Assembly: GCA_965267505.1 (NCBI GenBank)
Contig: OZ254081.1
Coordinates: 620,001-684,000, forward strand
DNA length: 64,000 nucleotides
Direction: 5' to 3'
Source of the DNA: JANQHS01 sp965267505
GTDB lineage: Bacteria; Bacteroidota; Bacteroidia; Cytophagales; CCMP332
Part shown: piece by piece, positions 25,800-34,491 of the stretch
Numbering within the stretch: position 1 is the first letter of the stretch
Layout of the letters: every line of letters begins with the position of its first letter
The notes under the pieces: model-generated
Databases searched by the model: none
What the model saw: only the letters and a program-made list of their open reading frames with translations
What the model was told of the DNA's origin: nothing
Program-made: the position numbers and the translations under genes

Positions 25800-26165
25800 A
25801 TGTTATCAGGTAAGATCCAAAAAATCAAAAAGGACCACCAAAGCTGGTTATCCCTGATAGACGAATTCAACCAAAAAATAGCTCAATTTCAAAGCAAGCT
25901 GGAAAGTGGGATTTCAAAGGGTAATTCTAAAATCCTTAATGAATTACTTCATCATAAGCGCATCCTGAACAAACTTCAGACCGCCATTAACTCTCACAGA
26001 TTGTTTATCGATGAGATTGCAGGAGAAACAGGAATTACAATGGAATTCCTTGACCTGGAAGGTCATGAACGCAATCACCAGCATCTTTTGAATTTTGAGG
26101 ACAGCTTTGCAAAGCTGATCCATGAAATGGAGAATTCGCCTAATAGAGAAAGAGCCTACAGTTAA
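25800..26165 (+). CDS. Small coiled-coil protein of unknown function
   Basis: A 121-aa, mostly helical protein (MLSGKIQKIKKDHQSWLS) with long amphipathic stretches likely to form a coiled coil. No family recognised. ATG 25800 is chosen; ATG 25776 would add eight residues. It converges on the threonine dehydrogenase gene with a 4-base overlap. Confidence 0.6.
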   Translation: MLSGKIQKIKKDHQSWLSLIDEFNQKIAQFQSKLESGISKGNSKILNELLHHKRILNKLQTAINSHRLFIDEIAGETGITMEFLDLEGHERNHQHLLNFEDSFAKLIHEMENSPNRERAYS

Positions 26166-27106
26166 AAACTGAAATGCTTTGGAAGGTTTGAAAGGATATC
26201 CTTAACCATATCCTCAAGGGAAAATTGCGGCTTCCACCCCCAATCCTTGCTAGCGACCTGATCATCAATCGATCTAGGCCAGGAATCGGCTATGGCCTGC
26301 CTTGAATCAGACTTATAAGAGATTTGAAATTCTGGCAAATGCCTTTTTATCTCAGCATAGATTTCTTCAGGGGTAAATGAAATACCCGAAAAATTATAAC
26401 TGGATCTGATCTTTATATCTGAACTATTTGCTTCCATCAATTGAAGGGTTCCCCTGATAGCATCGGGCATATACATCATCGGGAGTCTGGTCTCTTCATT
26501 TAAAAAACATTCAAAAACTTCCCCTGAAAGTGCTTTATGAAAAATATCAACCGCATAGTCGGTTGTTCCTCCCCCGGGTAGGGATTTATAGCCTATCAAA
26601 CCTGGGTATCGAATGCTTCTGATATCCAGGCCATACTTATTAGCATAGTATTCGCACCAACGCTCGCCGGCTAGTTTGCTGATCCCATAAACCGTGTTGG
26701 GCTCTGTAATGGTTTTCTGCGGGGTGCTATCTCTTGGCGTAGTTGGGCCAAAGACCGCAATTGAACTTGGCCAGAATAGCTTTTGAATCTTCTGCTCTCG
26801 TGCAAATTCCAAAAAAATGAACAGGCTTTCCATATTAAGCTTCCAACTGCCCAGAGGATTGGATTCCGCTTTTGCAGATAATGTAGCAACCAGTTGATAG
26901 ACGGTTCCAATTTCATTCTCTAGGATGGATTTTTCCAGCCTTGCTTTATCAACTGCATTTAGGATCTCAAATTTGCAGGGCATCTCCTTTTCAGGCTCTC
27001 TAATATCAGCAGCAACAACGTTGTCACTGCCATTGCTTTCAACCAAAGCTTCAACCAGCTCCGTACCTATCTGCCCGAGGGCACCCAAAACCAAGATCCT
27101 TTCCAT
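26162..27106 (-). CDS. L-threonine 3-dehydrogenase, epimerase (extended SDR) type
   Basis: NAD-dependent oxidation of L-threonine to 2-amino-3-ketobutyrate. The 314-aa protein has a Rossmann start ILVLGALGQIGTELVEAL, the catalytic Ser region WPSSIAVFG and the YxxxK pair in NTVYGISKLAGERWCEYY. Extended-SDR proteins of this type are the threonine dehydrogenases of Bacteroidota and archaea. The divergent neighbour is kbl, the next enzyme, which supports this reading over a UDP-sugar epimerase. Confidence 0.82.
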   Translation of the reverse strand: MERILVLGALGQIGTELVEALVESNGSDNVVAADIREPEKEMPCKFEILNAVDKARLEKSILENEIGTVYQLVATLSAKAESNPLGSWKLNMESLFIFLEFAREQKIQKLFWPSSIAVFGPTTPRDSTPQKTITEPNTVYGISKLAGERWCEYYANKYGLDIRSIRYPGLIGYKSLPGGGTTDYAVDIFHKALSGEVFECFLNEETRLPMMYMPDAIRGTLQLMEANSSDIKIRSSYNFSGISFTPEEIYAEIKRHLPEFQISYKSDSRQAIADSWPRSIDDQVASKDWGWKPQFSLEDMVKDILSNLPKHFSF

Positions 27107-27185
27107 TCATTTTATTTTCCCGTCGAAAATATTCCGAATTGACGAATTGACAAAAACTCAACGCCATGCATGTTTTGGTTTTATC

Positions 27186-27193
27186 TAAATTTG
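27186..27193 (+). promoter_or_regulatory. Probable -7 element (TAAATTTG) of kbl
   Basis: TAAATTTG matches TAnnTTTG and lies 19 bases before the kbl ATG, in the gap to the divergent threonine dehydrogenase gene. The -33 box is not clear. Confidence 0.45.
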
Positions 27194-27212
27194 AAGCCAA
27201 TCCAAATGCATT

Positions 27213-28400
27213 ATGTACGATAGCCTAAAACCAGTTCTAGAAAACGAGCTTGCCGAGATCAAGAAGGCCGGACTTTTCAAGGAAGAAAGAATCATTACCA
27301 CACCTCAAGGCGCAGAAATAAAAACTCAAGATGGAAAAGAGGTGATCAACTTCTGTGCAAACAATTATTTAGGACTTTCATCTCACCCAAAAGTTGTGGA
27401 TGCAGCCAAAAGGGCTATTGATTCCCATGGCTTTGGTATGTCATCAGTCCGATTCATTTGTGGAACTCAGGATATCCATAAGGAATTGGAAAAAAAGATC
27501 TCTGAGTTTTTAGGCATGGAGGATACCATTCTATATGCCGCAGCCTTTGATGCAAATGGGGGTGTCTTCGAACCGCTTTTAGGTCCGGAGGATGCTATAA
27601 TTTCCGATACCTTGAACCATGCGTCTATCATTGATGGTGTAAGGCTTTGCAAGGCTCAAAGACTTAGATACATTCATAATGATATGGATGACCTTGAAAG
27701 CAAATTGCAAGAGGCTTCAGGGGCCAAGCAGAAGATCATTGTTACAGATGGTGTTTTTTCTATGGATGGAACAATTGCGCAACTGGATAAAATCTGTGAT
27801 CTGGCCGAAAAATATGGTGCCCTGGTAATGAGCGATGAATGCCACTCCACCGGATTTATGGGGAAGACAGGAAGAGGAGTTCATGAATTTAGAAATGTGA
27901 TGGGAAGAGTGGATATAATCACCGGAACTCTCGGCAAAGCATTGGGAGGAGCTTCAGGTGGATTCACTTCTGGAAAAAAAGAAGTGATCGAGATCTTAAG
28001 ACAAAGATCAAGACCTTATTTATTCTCAAATACTCTTGCTCCCTCAATAGTTGGAGCAAGTATTGAGATTTTCGATCTCTTATCTTCTACCACAGAATTA
28101 AGAGATAAGCTGGAGGAAAACACCAAATACTTTCGTCAAAAGATGACCGATGCAGGATTTGACATAAAACCCGGCGAGCATCCCATAGTACCTATTATGC
28201 TTTATGAAGCTCCCCTGGCTCAGCAATTTGCAAGTCAATTATTGGAAAAGGGAATCTATGTGATCGGATTCTTCTATCCTGTTGTACCTAAAGGTCAGGC
28301 AAGGATCAGAGTTCAGATCTCGGCCGGACATGAAAAAGATCATTTAGACAAAGCCATAAATGCATTTATTCAAGTAGGAAAAGACCTAGGAGTAATATGA
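27213..28400 (+). CDS. kbl: Glycine C-acetyltransferase (2-amino-3-ketobutyrate CoA ligase)
   Basis: PLP enzyme that splits 2-amino-3-ketobutyrate with CoA into glycine and acetyl-CoA. The 395-aa protein has INFCANNYLGLSSHPKVV, DECHSTGFMGKTGRG and the PLP-lysine motif TLGKALGGASGG (Lys about 242). With the divergent dehydrogenase it completes threonine to glycine conversion. Its stop overlaps the start of the following lipoprotein gene by four bases. Confidence 0.95.
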   Translation: MYDSLKPVLENELAEIKKAGLFKEERIITTPQGAEIKTQDGKEVINFCANNYLGLSSHPKVVDAAKRAIDSHGFGMSSVRFICGTQDIHKELEKKISEFLGMEDTILYAAAFDANGGVFEPLLGPEDAIISDTLNHASIIDGVRLCKAQRLRYIHNDMDDLESKLQEASGAKQKIIVTDGVFSMDGTIAQLDKICDLAEKYGALVMSDECHSTGFMGKTGRGVHEFRNVMGRVDIITGTLGKALGGASGGFTSGKKEVIEILRQRSRPYLFSNTLAPSIVGASIEIFDLLSSTTELRDKLEENTKYFRQKMTDAGFDIKPGEHPIVPIMLYEAPLAQQFASQLLEKGIYVIGFFYPVVPKGQARIRVQISAGHEKDHLDKAINAFIQVGKDLGVI

Positions 28401-28945
28401 CAAAGAGATTAATTACACTCCTTTCATTAGTTGGTATGTTCTTTCTTTCATGCCAAAACAAGCAGGAAATAGATGAAAAAAGGGAAAGATTACTGGAAAT
28501 AATTTCAGAATCCGAATCAGCGATCAAGAACCAAATTCTTGAAAGCAAACAACCCGATACCAAGCTTGCTTTGGAAGCTGTGGAGGCATATCGGAATTTC
28601 ATTTACCATTATTCAAAAGATTCTCTTGCTCCGGTTTACCATTTTAAAATGGCCAGGCTATTCGACGGTGTCCTTGAAGACAAGAACCAGGCGATCATCG
28701 AATATGATAGAATGTATCAGACTTACGCTGATTTTAAGGACAGACCTATTTTGCTATTCTTTGAGGGAAGTGCTTTTCATGATCTGGGAGATACGACCAA
28801 TGCCATCCAAACTCTGAGGCTATTTCTTGAAAAGTATCCCGACCACGATTTCGCGGATGATGCACAAGGTTTGATCCAAATTATTAGAATGGACCCGGGG
28901 GAATTTCAGGAGAGATTCCTTCTGGATCAGGATTCGGCTGCCTGA
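28397..28945 (+). CDS. TPR-type lipoprotein
   Basis: A 182-aa exported protein. The signal ends with lipobox FFLSC (Cys about 19). The rest is helical with tetratricopeptide-like repeats (YHFKMARLFDGVLEDKNQAI; DTTNAIQTLRLFLEKYPDHD), a pattern shared with BamD/YbgF-type proteins. It overlaps kbl by four bases, yet no link to threonine metabolism is obvious. Function unknown. Confidence 0.75.
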   Translation: MTKRLITLLSLVGMFFLSCQNKQEIDEKRERLLEIISESESAIKNQILESKQPDTKLALEAVEAYRNFIYHYSKDSLAPVYHFKMARLFDGVLEDKNQAIIEYDRMYQTYADFKDRPILLFFEGSAFHDLGDTTNAIQTLRLFLEKYPDHDFADDAQGLIQIIRMDPGEFQERFLLDQDSAA

Positions 28946-29811
28946 GAAACCTGGACATCACCTTCCTCGTCCTTTTTGTTTTGGAAAAGGGAAACTTCTT
29001 TTCCTCCCTCTTCCTCTTCTTCATCGAATAAGTAGCGATGGATCCTGGATCTAACTTCAGAGATTGAAAGATTTTGGTAGAGTACCCCATTCCTGGTGAT
29101 ACTGATCTCACCACTTTCCTCAGACACAATTAAAACAAGGGTATCGGTCTGCTCTGACATACCAACAGCTGCCCTGTGCCTTAATCCCAATTGAGCCGGG
29201 ATCTTTTCACTCTCGGAAACAGGAAGGACGCATCTGGCTGCTTTGATCTTTCCTCCGTAAATAATAACAGCCCCATCATGCAAGGGGCTATTCTTAAAGA
29301 ATATGGATGATAAAAGCCTTTTTGAAATATCGGCTTCCAAAATATCACCTGATTCTGCATAGAACTTTAATTCGGAGGTTTTTGAAAAAACAATCAATGC
29401 TCCAGTATTGGCTGCGGACAAACCTTTAATCGATTCCATTATTGGCATCAGGTCCGCGTTATCCATTGATTTCCTTCTCCAGGGAAAGATCCTGTTGATG
29501 GAATTCGATTGGAACATAGTCGTCTTTCCTACCAAAAGGAGGAATTTTCTGATCTCAGGCTGAAAAAGAACTATGGCGGCAATTACCCCAACCCCTGTAA
29601 ACTGACCTAATAGCGTGGTTAGGAGTTCCATTTTGGCAGCTTTTACTATCAAATAGATGAGGACGATCAAAAGGAGCCCAAAGAAGATCCTAACGGCAAC
29701 ACTTCCTTTCATCAACCTGTACAACTGATAAAGCAAAAGGCTAACCAGGAAGATGTCTATGAAATCAACCCAGGTGAACTCAAGAAAGCCTATTTTAAAT
29801 AGAAGTGGCAT
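28927..29811 (-). CDS. cdaA: Diadenylate cyclase CdaA
   Basis: Makes the second messenger c-di-AMP from two ATP. The 294-aa protein has three N-terminal membrane helices (about 15-85) and a DisA_N catalytic domain with the DGA motif (179-181, LHDGAVII) and RHR motif (211-213, LGLRHRAA). The C-terminal tail is acidic (EEEEEGG). It overlaps folP by 17 bases on the same strand, a Bacteroidota arrangement. Confidence 0.94.
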   Translation of the reverse strand: MPLLFKIGFLEFTWVDFIDIFLVSLLLYQLYRLMKGSVAVRIFFGLLLIVLIYLIVKAAKMELLTTLLGQFTGVGVIAAIVLFQPEIRKFLLLVGKTTMFQSNSINRIFPWRRKSMDNADLMPIMESIKGLSAANTGALIVFSKTSELKFYAESGDILEADISKRLLSSIFFKNSPLHDGAVIIYGGKIKAARCVLPVSESEKIPAQLGLRHRAAVGMSEQTDTLVLIVSEESGEISITRNGVLYQNLSISEVRSRIHRYLFDEEEEEGGKEVSLFQNKKDEEGDVQVSQAAES

Positions 29812-30670
29812 TGTTATAAAGTTCGAAAATTTTAATGGATTCTACAGCTTCTTTAACATCATGGACCCTTAATATGTTAACTCCTTGATTCAATGCAAGG
29901 GTATTTACAACGGTTGTGCCATTTAAAGCATCCTCTGTTGACACGTTCAGTTTCTTATAGATCATCGACTTTCTGGAAAGGCCTGCTAAAATGGGTCTCT
30001 CAATTATCCTCAATTCGCTGAGGTTTTTTAAGAGGTGAAAATTTTGATCTATATCCTTTGCAAAGCCAAATCCCGGATCAATAATCAGATCTGCGATTCC
30101 AAGTTTACTGATCTTGAAAACACGCTGTTTCAAATGATCGATGATCTCGATCATCATATCCTCATACTGGTTTTCCCGAACCATAGTCTGCGGAGTTCCT
30201 TTCATATGCATGATCACATAAGGGACTTTATGTTTCAATACCTGATTGAGTATAGCTGGATCGAGGACTCCCCCACTTATATCATTGATCATATCAGCCC
30301 CCAGGTCCAATGCCTTTTTTGCAACCGAAGAACGAAAAGTATCAACCGAAATAGGTACTTCCTTAAATTCTTTCTTTAAAGCTTCCAAAGAAGGTATTAA
30401 GCGACCCTCTTCTTCTTCAACTTCAATGTCATCAGCACCAGGTCTTGAAGAATATGCTCCAATGTCCAGAATATGAGCTCCCTCCCCTATCATTCTCTCT
30501 GCAGTCTCTAAAATCTCTTTTTCTTCCACCCTGGAATTTGAGTAAAAAGAATCTGGGGTAAGATTGATAATACCCATAACTTTGGGACTAGAGAGGTCCA
30601 TTAATTTCCCCCTGAAATTCAAGGAGAATTTGTTATAAAAAATATTATTTTCGGCCCCTTCCAATGCCAT
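29795..30670 (-). CDS. folP: Dihydropteroate synthase
   Basis: Condenses p-aminobenzoate with the pterin pyrophosphate in folate synthesis; the sulfonamide target. The 291-aa form has VMGIINLTPDSFYSNS, ILDIGAYSSRPGAD and DPGFGFAKD, the standard motifs. I use ATG 30670, because the residues FYNKFSLNFRGKLMDLSSPK look like real family sequence; TTG 30622 and ATG 30601 are alternatives. With ATG 30670 the start codon shares bases with the divergent DUF1599 ATG. Confidence 0.9.
   Translation of the reverse strand: MALEGAENNIFYNKFSLNFRGKLMDLSSPKVMGIINLTPDSFYSNSRVEEKEILETAERMIGEGAHILDIGAYSSRPGADDIEVEEEEGRLIPSLEALKKEFKEVPISVDTFRSSVAKKALDLGADMINDISGGVLDPAILNQVLKHKVPYVIMHMKGTPQTMVRENQYEDMMIEIIDHLKQRVFKISKLGIADLIIDPGFGFAKDIDQNFHLLKNLSELRIIERPILAGLSRKSMIYKKLNVSTEDALNGTTVVNTLALNQGVNILRVHDVKEAVESIKIFELYNNATSI
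30646..30653 (+). promoter_or_regulatory. Possible -7 element (TATTTTCG) of the DUF1599 gene
   Basis: TATTTTCG, the same octamer found before hisS, lies 16 bases before the DUF1599 ATG. If real it lies inside the N-terminal codons of folP. No -33 box identified. Confidence 0.3.
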
Positions 30671-31223
30671 GAGTATACCAGAAAAAACAGCGCGTGAATA
30701 TAACGAGGTCATCTCTGCCTGTAAAGGTTTATTTGAAAAAAAGACCAAGGATTATGGTACTGCGTGGCGAGTTTTACGCCTTCCTTCGATAACGGATCAG
30801 ATCTATATTAAGGCTTCAAGAATTCGGACCCTTCAGGATAAAGGTGTAAGCCTTGTTGGAGAGGATATGGAAGGTGAATTTGTGGGCATAATCAACTATT
30901 GTGTGATGGCTCTGATCCAATTAGAATTGGGACCAAAGAGTGAGCAATTGGAAGAAAAAAGAGCTCTTCAGCTTTATGAACAGGAGGTTGAAAAAACCTA
31001 TGATCTTCTTTCAAAAAAGAATCATGACTATGGAGAAGCCTGGAGGGAGATGCGGGTAACTTCAATTACTGATATTATCTTGATGAAACTCGAGCGTGTA
31101 AAGCAGATCGAGGATAATGAAGGCAAGACACTTGCTTCTGAAGGAGTGGATGCCAATTATCAGGATATGATCAATTACAGTGTTTTTGCGTTAATTATGT
31201 TAAAAGGACAAAATGATGGCTAA
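30669..31223 (+). CDS. Tandem DUF1599 (nucleotide modification associated domain 1) protein
   Basis: A 184-aa protein made of two similar halves, each with a K(D/H)YG-AWR-R--SITD pattern: KKTKDYGTAWRVLRLPSITD (about 24-43) and KKNHDYGEAWREMRVTSITD (about 115-134). This is the DUF1599 family, predicted from comparative work to act in nucleotide modification but without a proven activity. It overlaps the BT_3928-type gene by 11 bases. Confidence 0.85.
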   Translation: MSIPEKTAREYNEVISACKGLFEKKTKDYGTAWRVLRLPSITDQIYIKASRIRTLQDKGVSLVGEDMEGEFVGIINYCVMALIQLELGPKSEQLEEKRALQLYEQEVEKTYDLLSKKNHDYGEAWREMRVTSITDIILMKLERVKQIEDNEGKTLASEGVDANYQDMINYSVFALIMLKGQNDG

Positions 31224-32313
31224 GATCCTGGGAACAATTGCAAAGTACTTCGTTGGGATCCTGTTTATTTTTTCAGGATTGATCAAGATCAATGACCCGG
31301 TTGGTTTTTCAATAAAGCTGACCGAGTATTTCGAGGTTTTCGCCTCAGATTTTAGCTCTTTATTTCATCTACTCGTACCCCTTAGCCTTTTCCTTTCTGT
31401 GGCAATTTGCCTGATGGAAGTAGTGGTTGGAGTAAACCTCTTAGTTCACAACAAGCCCAAACTGAATATTTGGTTCCTCTTTGGGATGATCATTTTCTTC
31501 ACCTTCCTCACTTTCTATTCGGCCTATTTCAACAAGGTTACAGATTGCGGATGCTTTGGCGATGCCATTCCCCTAAATCCATGGCAAAGCTTCTATAAAG
31601 ACCTGATCCTGCTAGGATTTACATTGATCCTTATTTGGAGAAGGAATGATTTTGAACCGTTTCTGTCTCAAAAGTCAAGGTATGTGATCTTTTCCTCTGC
31701 TTTGGTGATAGGCTTCGTTCTTGCAGAGATCTCAATCAGGCACCTGCCAATGATCGATTTTAGAGCCTATAAGGTGGGAACAAATATCAAGACGTCCATG
31801 GAGCCGAGTGCTCCCCTGATCTATAAATACATTATGGAAAAGGACGGGCAAGAGCTAACACTTGACCAATACCCTACGGACCCAAGCTATAAGTTCATCA
31901 GGATGGAGATTGCTAATCCTGAGGCCCAGCCAAAGATCACGGACTATAGTGTTTGGAATGATGAAGGGGATTTCACCCAGGAAACTCTAACAGGGACAAA
32001 AATGCTTTTGATCATCCAGGACGTTTACAAGGTGAAAAAGAAGGCCTGGAAGAAAATGAAGAGAGTTTTGGAAGCTGGAAACAATGGGGAATACCCCATT
32101 ATGGTCCTTACTTCTTCAGGACCGGATCAGATGGAAGCATTTGTCAGGGAGCAAAACCTTCCTGTCCCCTATTACTTCGCCGATGCCACTGTTTTAAAGA
32201 CCGTTGTGAGATCAAACCCCGGCTACTTGCTTCTGAGAGATGGGGACATTCTTGGAAAATGGCATTGGAGAGACACTCCCAAATTGGAGAAAGTTAAAAA
32301 ACGTCTTCAGTAA
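31213..32313 (+). CDS. BT_3928-family membrane protein (DoxX/MauE-like N-terminus)
   Basis: A 366-aa protein. The first about 180 residues hold five hydrophobic helices of DoxX/MauE type (FSGLIKINDPVGFSIKLTEY) with a Cys pair in VTDCGCFGDAIP. A soluble C-terminal half resembles a thioredoxin-like fold without a clear CxxC. The BT_3928 family is named from Bacteroides and lies next to DUF1599 and folP there too. Likely role in membrane redox, unproven. Confidence 0.8.
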   Translation: MMAKILGTIAKYFVGILFIFSGLIKINDPVGFSIKLTEYFEVFASDFSSLFHLLVPLSLFLSVAICLMEVVVGVNLLVHNKPKLNIWFLFGMIIFFTFLTFYSAYFNKVTDCGCFGDAIPLNPWQSFYKDLILLGFTLILIWRRNDFEPFLSQKSRYVIFSSALVIGFVLAEISIRHLPMIDFRAYKVGTNIKTSMEPSAPLIYKYIMEKDGQELTLDQYPTDPSYKFIRMEIANPEAQPKITDYSVWNDEGDFTQETLTGTKMLLIIQDVYKVKKKAWKKMKRVLEAGNNGEYPIMVLTSSGPDQMEAFVREQNLPVPYYFADATVLKTVVRSNPGYLLLRDGDILGKWHWRDTPKLEKVKKRLQ

Positions 32314-32320
32314 CATCTAA

Positions 32321-32848
32321 ATGGGCAAAAGAACCCCTATTGTTCTTATCGGCATGCCAGGTTCAGGAAAGACTTTTCTGGGCCAACATGCAGAGAAATC
32401 TCTTGGCTGTAAATGGGTAGATCTTGACAATCAAATTGAAATTGAAACCGGATTTTCAGCCCAGGAAATAATTTCTAAACAGGGAGAAACAAAATTCCGT
32501 GACATTGAAAGAACTTGTCTTGAGCGACTTTTAAAGGGTGGCAAAAATGAACTTATCTCCACAGGAGGAGGCACCCCTTGTTTTTTTGATACAATGGAAT
32601 TTCTAATTGAAAATTCCATTCCGATATATCTTGAAGTAGACATTCAGACTTTAATTAATAGGTTGGATCAGGAGGTTAAGAAAAGGCCATTACTTGATCA
32701 CTCTTTAGACCTTGGAACACAGCTTGATGAAATCTTTGCAGACCGAGAAAGGTACTATTCAAAGGCTCCGGTAATTATTTCCAGCCTTGATCTCAATGAG
32801 CAATTGGAGATCTTAAAAGCGTATTGCGGCTCCCAAAAGTATACTTAG
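32321..32848 (+). CDS. aroK: Shikimate kinase
   Basis: Phosphorylates shikimate in the chorismate pathway. The 175-aa protein has the P-loop LIGMPGSGKTFLG, the shikimate-binding DLD region (WVDLDNQIE), FRDIER and the GGG of STGGGTPC. Its 3' end overlaps the convergent outer-membrane protein gene by 36 bases. Confidence 0.94.
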   Translation: MGKRTPIVLIGMPGSGKTFLGQHAEKSLGCKWVDLDNQIEIETGFSAQEIISKQGETKFRDIERTCLERLLKGGKNELISTGGGTPCFFDTMEFLIENSIPIYLEVDIQTLINRLDQEVKKRPLLDHSLDLGTQLDEIFADRERYYSKAPVIISSLDLNEQLEILKAYCGSQKYT

Positions 32849-34339
32849 GGAGTTGTTTGTGAAATTCACTTTTGGGCCCTGACCCTGGTCCAAGCTGTAA
32901 ATTTCTCTTGTTGATTCTGCCCTTTGATATCTGAATGCCAGATCCAGATCAAACACATCTTTCGACCTTCCAAAACCAATTGAGTATGAATTTCTGGAAG
33001 GGACAGTTTGTTCCTTTGACCCCATTTCAGGAAATCGAGCAAAACCCAATTTGACCATGTTGTCCCCAATTGCATATTCATAGCCTGCTCTGATCCAAAA
33101 CGAACTACTTAAACCTTCTTTTTGCAATTCCCACTCTGCATTATCAGTATTCCTTTCAAAATTCATATTAGCTGAGCCTGTTGGAGAATATTCCAGATCC
33201 ACAGAGAACCTCCCAAAATCTCCCGGGGCCCAAAGAAACCCAAAACCTAACCTCAATGGATCCGTGAATTTCAGATCCTGCTCACGATTTACAGTAGCAT
33301 TTGAAAAATTTGAAAGAGTATCTCTTATCAAGGGTTGAAACGGATTCATCCAGATCAATTCATTAAAACTGGAATTCAATTGATCGGATTTCACCTCTTT
33401 TAAAGAATACCAGGTTGGAGAAGAAAATGAAAAGCCAAAATTCAGATTTTCGTTTAGCTCATAATTTATTCCCAAACCAAAGTTTGGACCCCGACCACTG
33501 TATTCCCTTTTTGATGTCAAGGTGCTACCTGAATAATTTCCATCTCTTTGAATGATCTCAGATTCATGGGCCTGGATCTCTTCAGAGTATTTTATGCTTG
33601 CAAATCCAAGTTTCAAACCGCCGCTCATTCTTCCAAGGTCGGTACCCAATAAGAAGTCCCATTGATATTGGTTGCCATCAGATCTCCTGGTTCCACCCTG
33701 GCTAAGGGCTGAAAAAGCAAACAATCTCCTGTATTGTTCACAATCATAAGAGCTACACAGATTAGGATCTACATCCAGCAAGAAATTCTCCCAGCCAAGG
33801 CCCAATAAGGAGTAATTGCCATCAAGAGAAAGGGCATTCATACCTTGTGAATTTTGGATAAACCAATCTGAAAAACCTGAGTTAAGATTAGTCCCTTGAA
33901 AGGAGATCTCGTTTTTAAAATCTGCTAATTTGTTTACCGAAACAGCAAAATTTACATCCTTACCTCCCTGCTCCGAAGGGAAATTAAATACCACAGTGGT
34001 AGAATTTAGGTTTGGGGATGAGGTGGAATGGCTCGTTTCTGAGAAGTTGAATTCGGATTGTCCCCAATAATTATTGAACCCAAAACTTAAAGTCAATTCA
34101 TTCCTGGAATAACCGACAATACTAGCTGGATTTATCAAGCTTAATTCAGCCAGATCCATCCTGGCTATCCCTGCATTTGAAAATCCATTTGTCCTGGCTG
34201 ACCCATAATTAACCCTGGAGGAAAAAAGAGCAAGCTTCTCAATATGATCTGACTCAAATTGAGCCATTAATGGAAAGCCGTAAAAAAGCATCCCAAGGGC
34301 AAGAATAAATTTGTTTGGCCTGGTCAAATCTGGAAACAA
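32813..34339 (-). CDS. Outer-membrane beta-barrel protein (OMPP1/FadL-like)
   Basis: A 508-aa exported protein. A signal peptide ends near MAQ (about 26). The mature start SSRVNYGSARTNGFSNAGIA and NPASIVGYSRNELTLSFGF resemble the N-terminal plug region of OMPP1/FadL-type barrels, and the C-terminus ends in a short alternating strand LLGAAIRF with terminal Phe, as expected for BAM-inserted proteins. The transported compound is unknown. Confidence 0.75.
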   Translation of the reverse strand: MFPDLTRPNKFILALGMLFYGFPLMAQFESDHIEKLALFSSRVNYGSARTNGFSNAGIARMDLAELSLINPASIVGYSRNELTLSFGFNNYWGQSEFNFSETSHSTSSPNLNSTTVVFNFPSEQGGKDVNFAVSVNKLADFKNEISFQGTNLNSGFSDWFIQNSQGMNALSLDGNYSLLGLGWENFLLDVDPNLCSSYDCEQYRRLFAFSALSQGGTRRSDGNQYQWDFLLGTDLGRMSGGLKLGFASIKYSEEIQAHESEIIQRDGNYSGSTLTSKREYSGRGPNFGLGINYELNENLNFGFSFSSPTWYSLKEVKSDQLNSSFNELIWMNPFQPLIRDTLSNFSNATVNREQDLKFTDPLRLGFGFLWAPGDFGRFSVDLEYSPTGSANMNFERNTDNAEWELQKEGLSSSFWIRAGYEYAIGDNMVKLGFARFPEMGSKEQTVPSRNSYSIGFGRSKDVFDLDLAFRYQRAESTREIYSLDQGQGPKVNFTNNSLSILLGAAIRF

Positions 34340-34441
34340 TGAATTGGGTAAATCAAAATCATGCTCTTAAAAAAGTATTACTTCATTCATCAAGGCAAAG
34401 AATAGAGAAGGCTGAAATTAACTAAATACAAAGCATCCAAT

Positions 34442-34449
34442 TATCTTTG
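34442..34449 (+). promoter_or_regulatory. Probable -7 element (TATCTTTG) of proS
   Basis: TATCTTTGC, identical to the metG box, lies 42 bases before the proS ATG. The -33 box is not clear. Confidence 0.45.
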
Positions 34450-34491
34450 CCACCCTGAAATTTCAGGAGTCAAAAAAGAGATTCAAAATAA

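Noticed and set aside
30035..30379. Plus-strand open frame of 114 codons within folP
   Set aside because: Antisense to conserved folP motifs with no recognisable domain.
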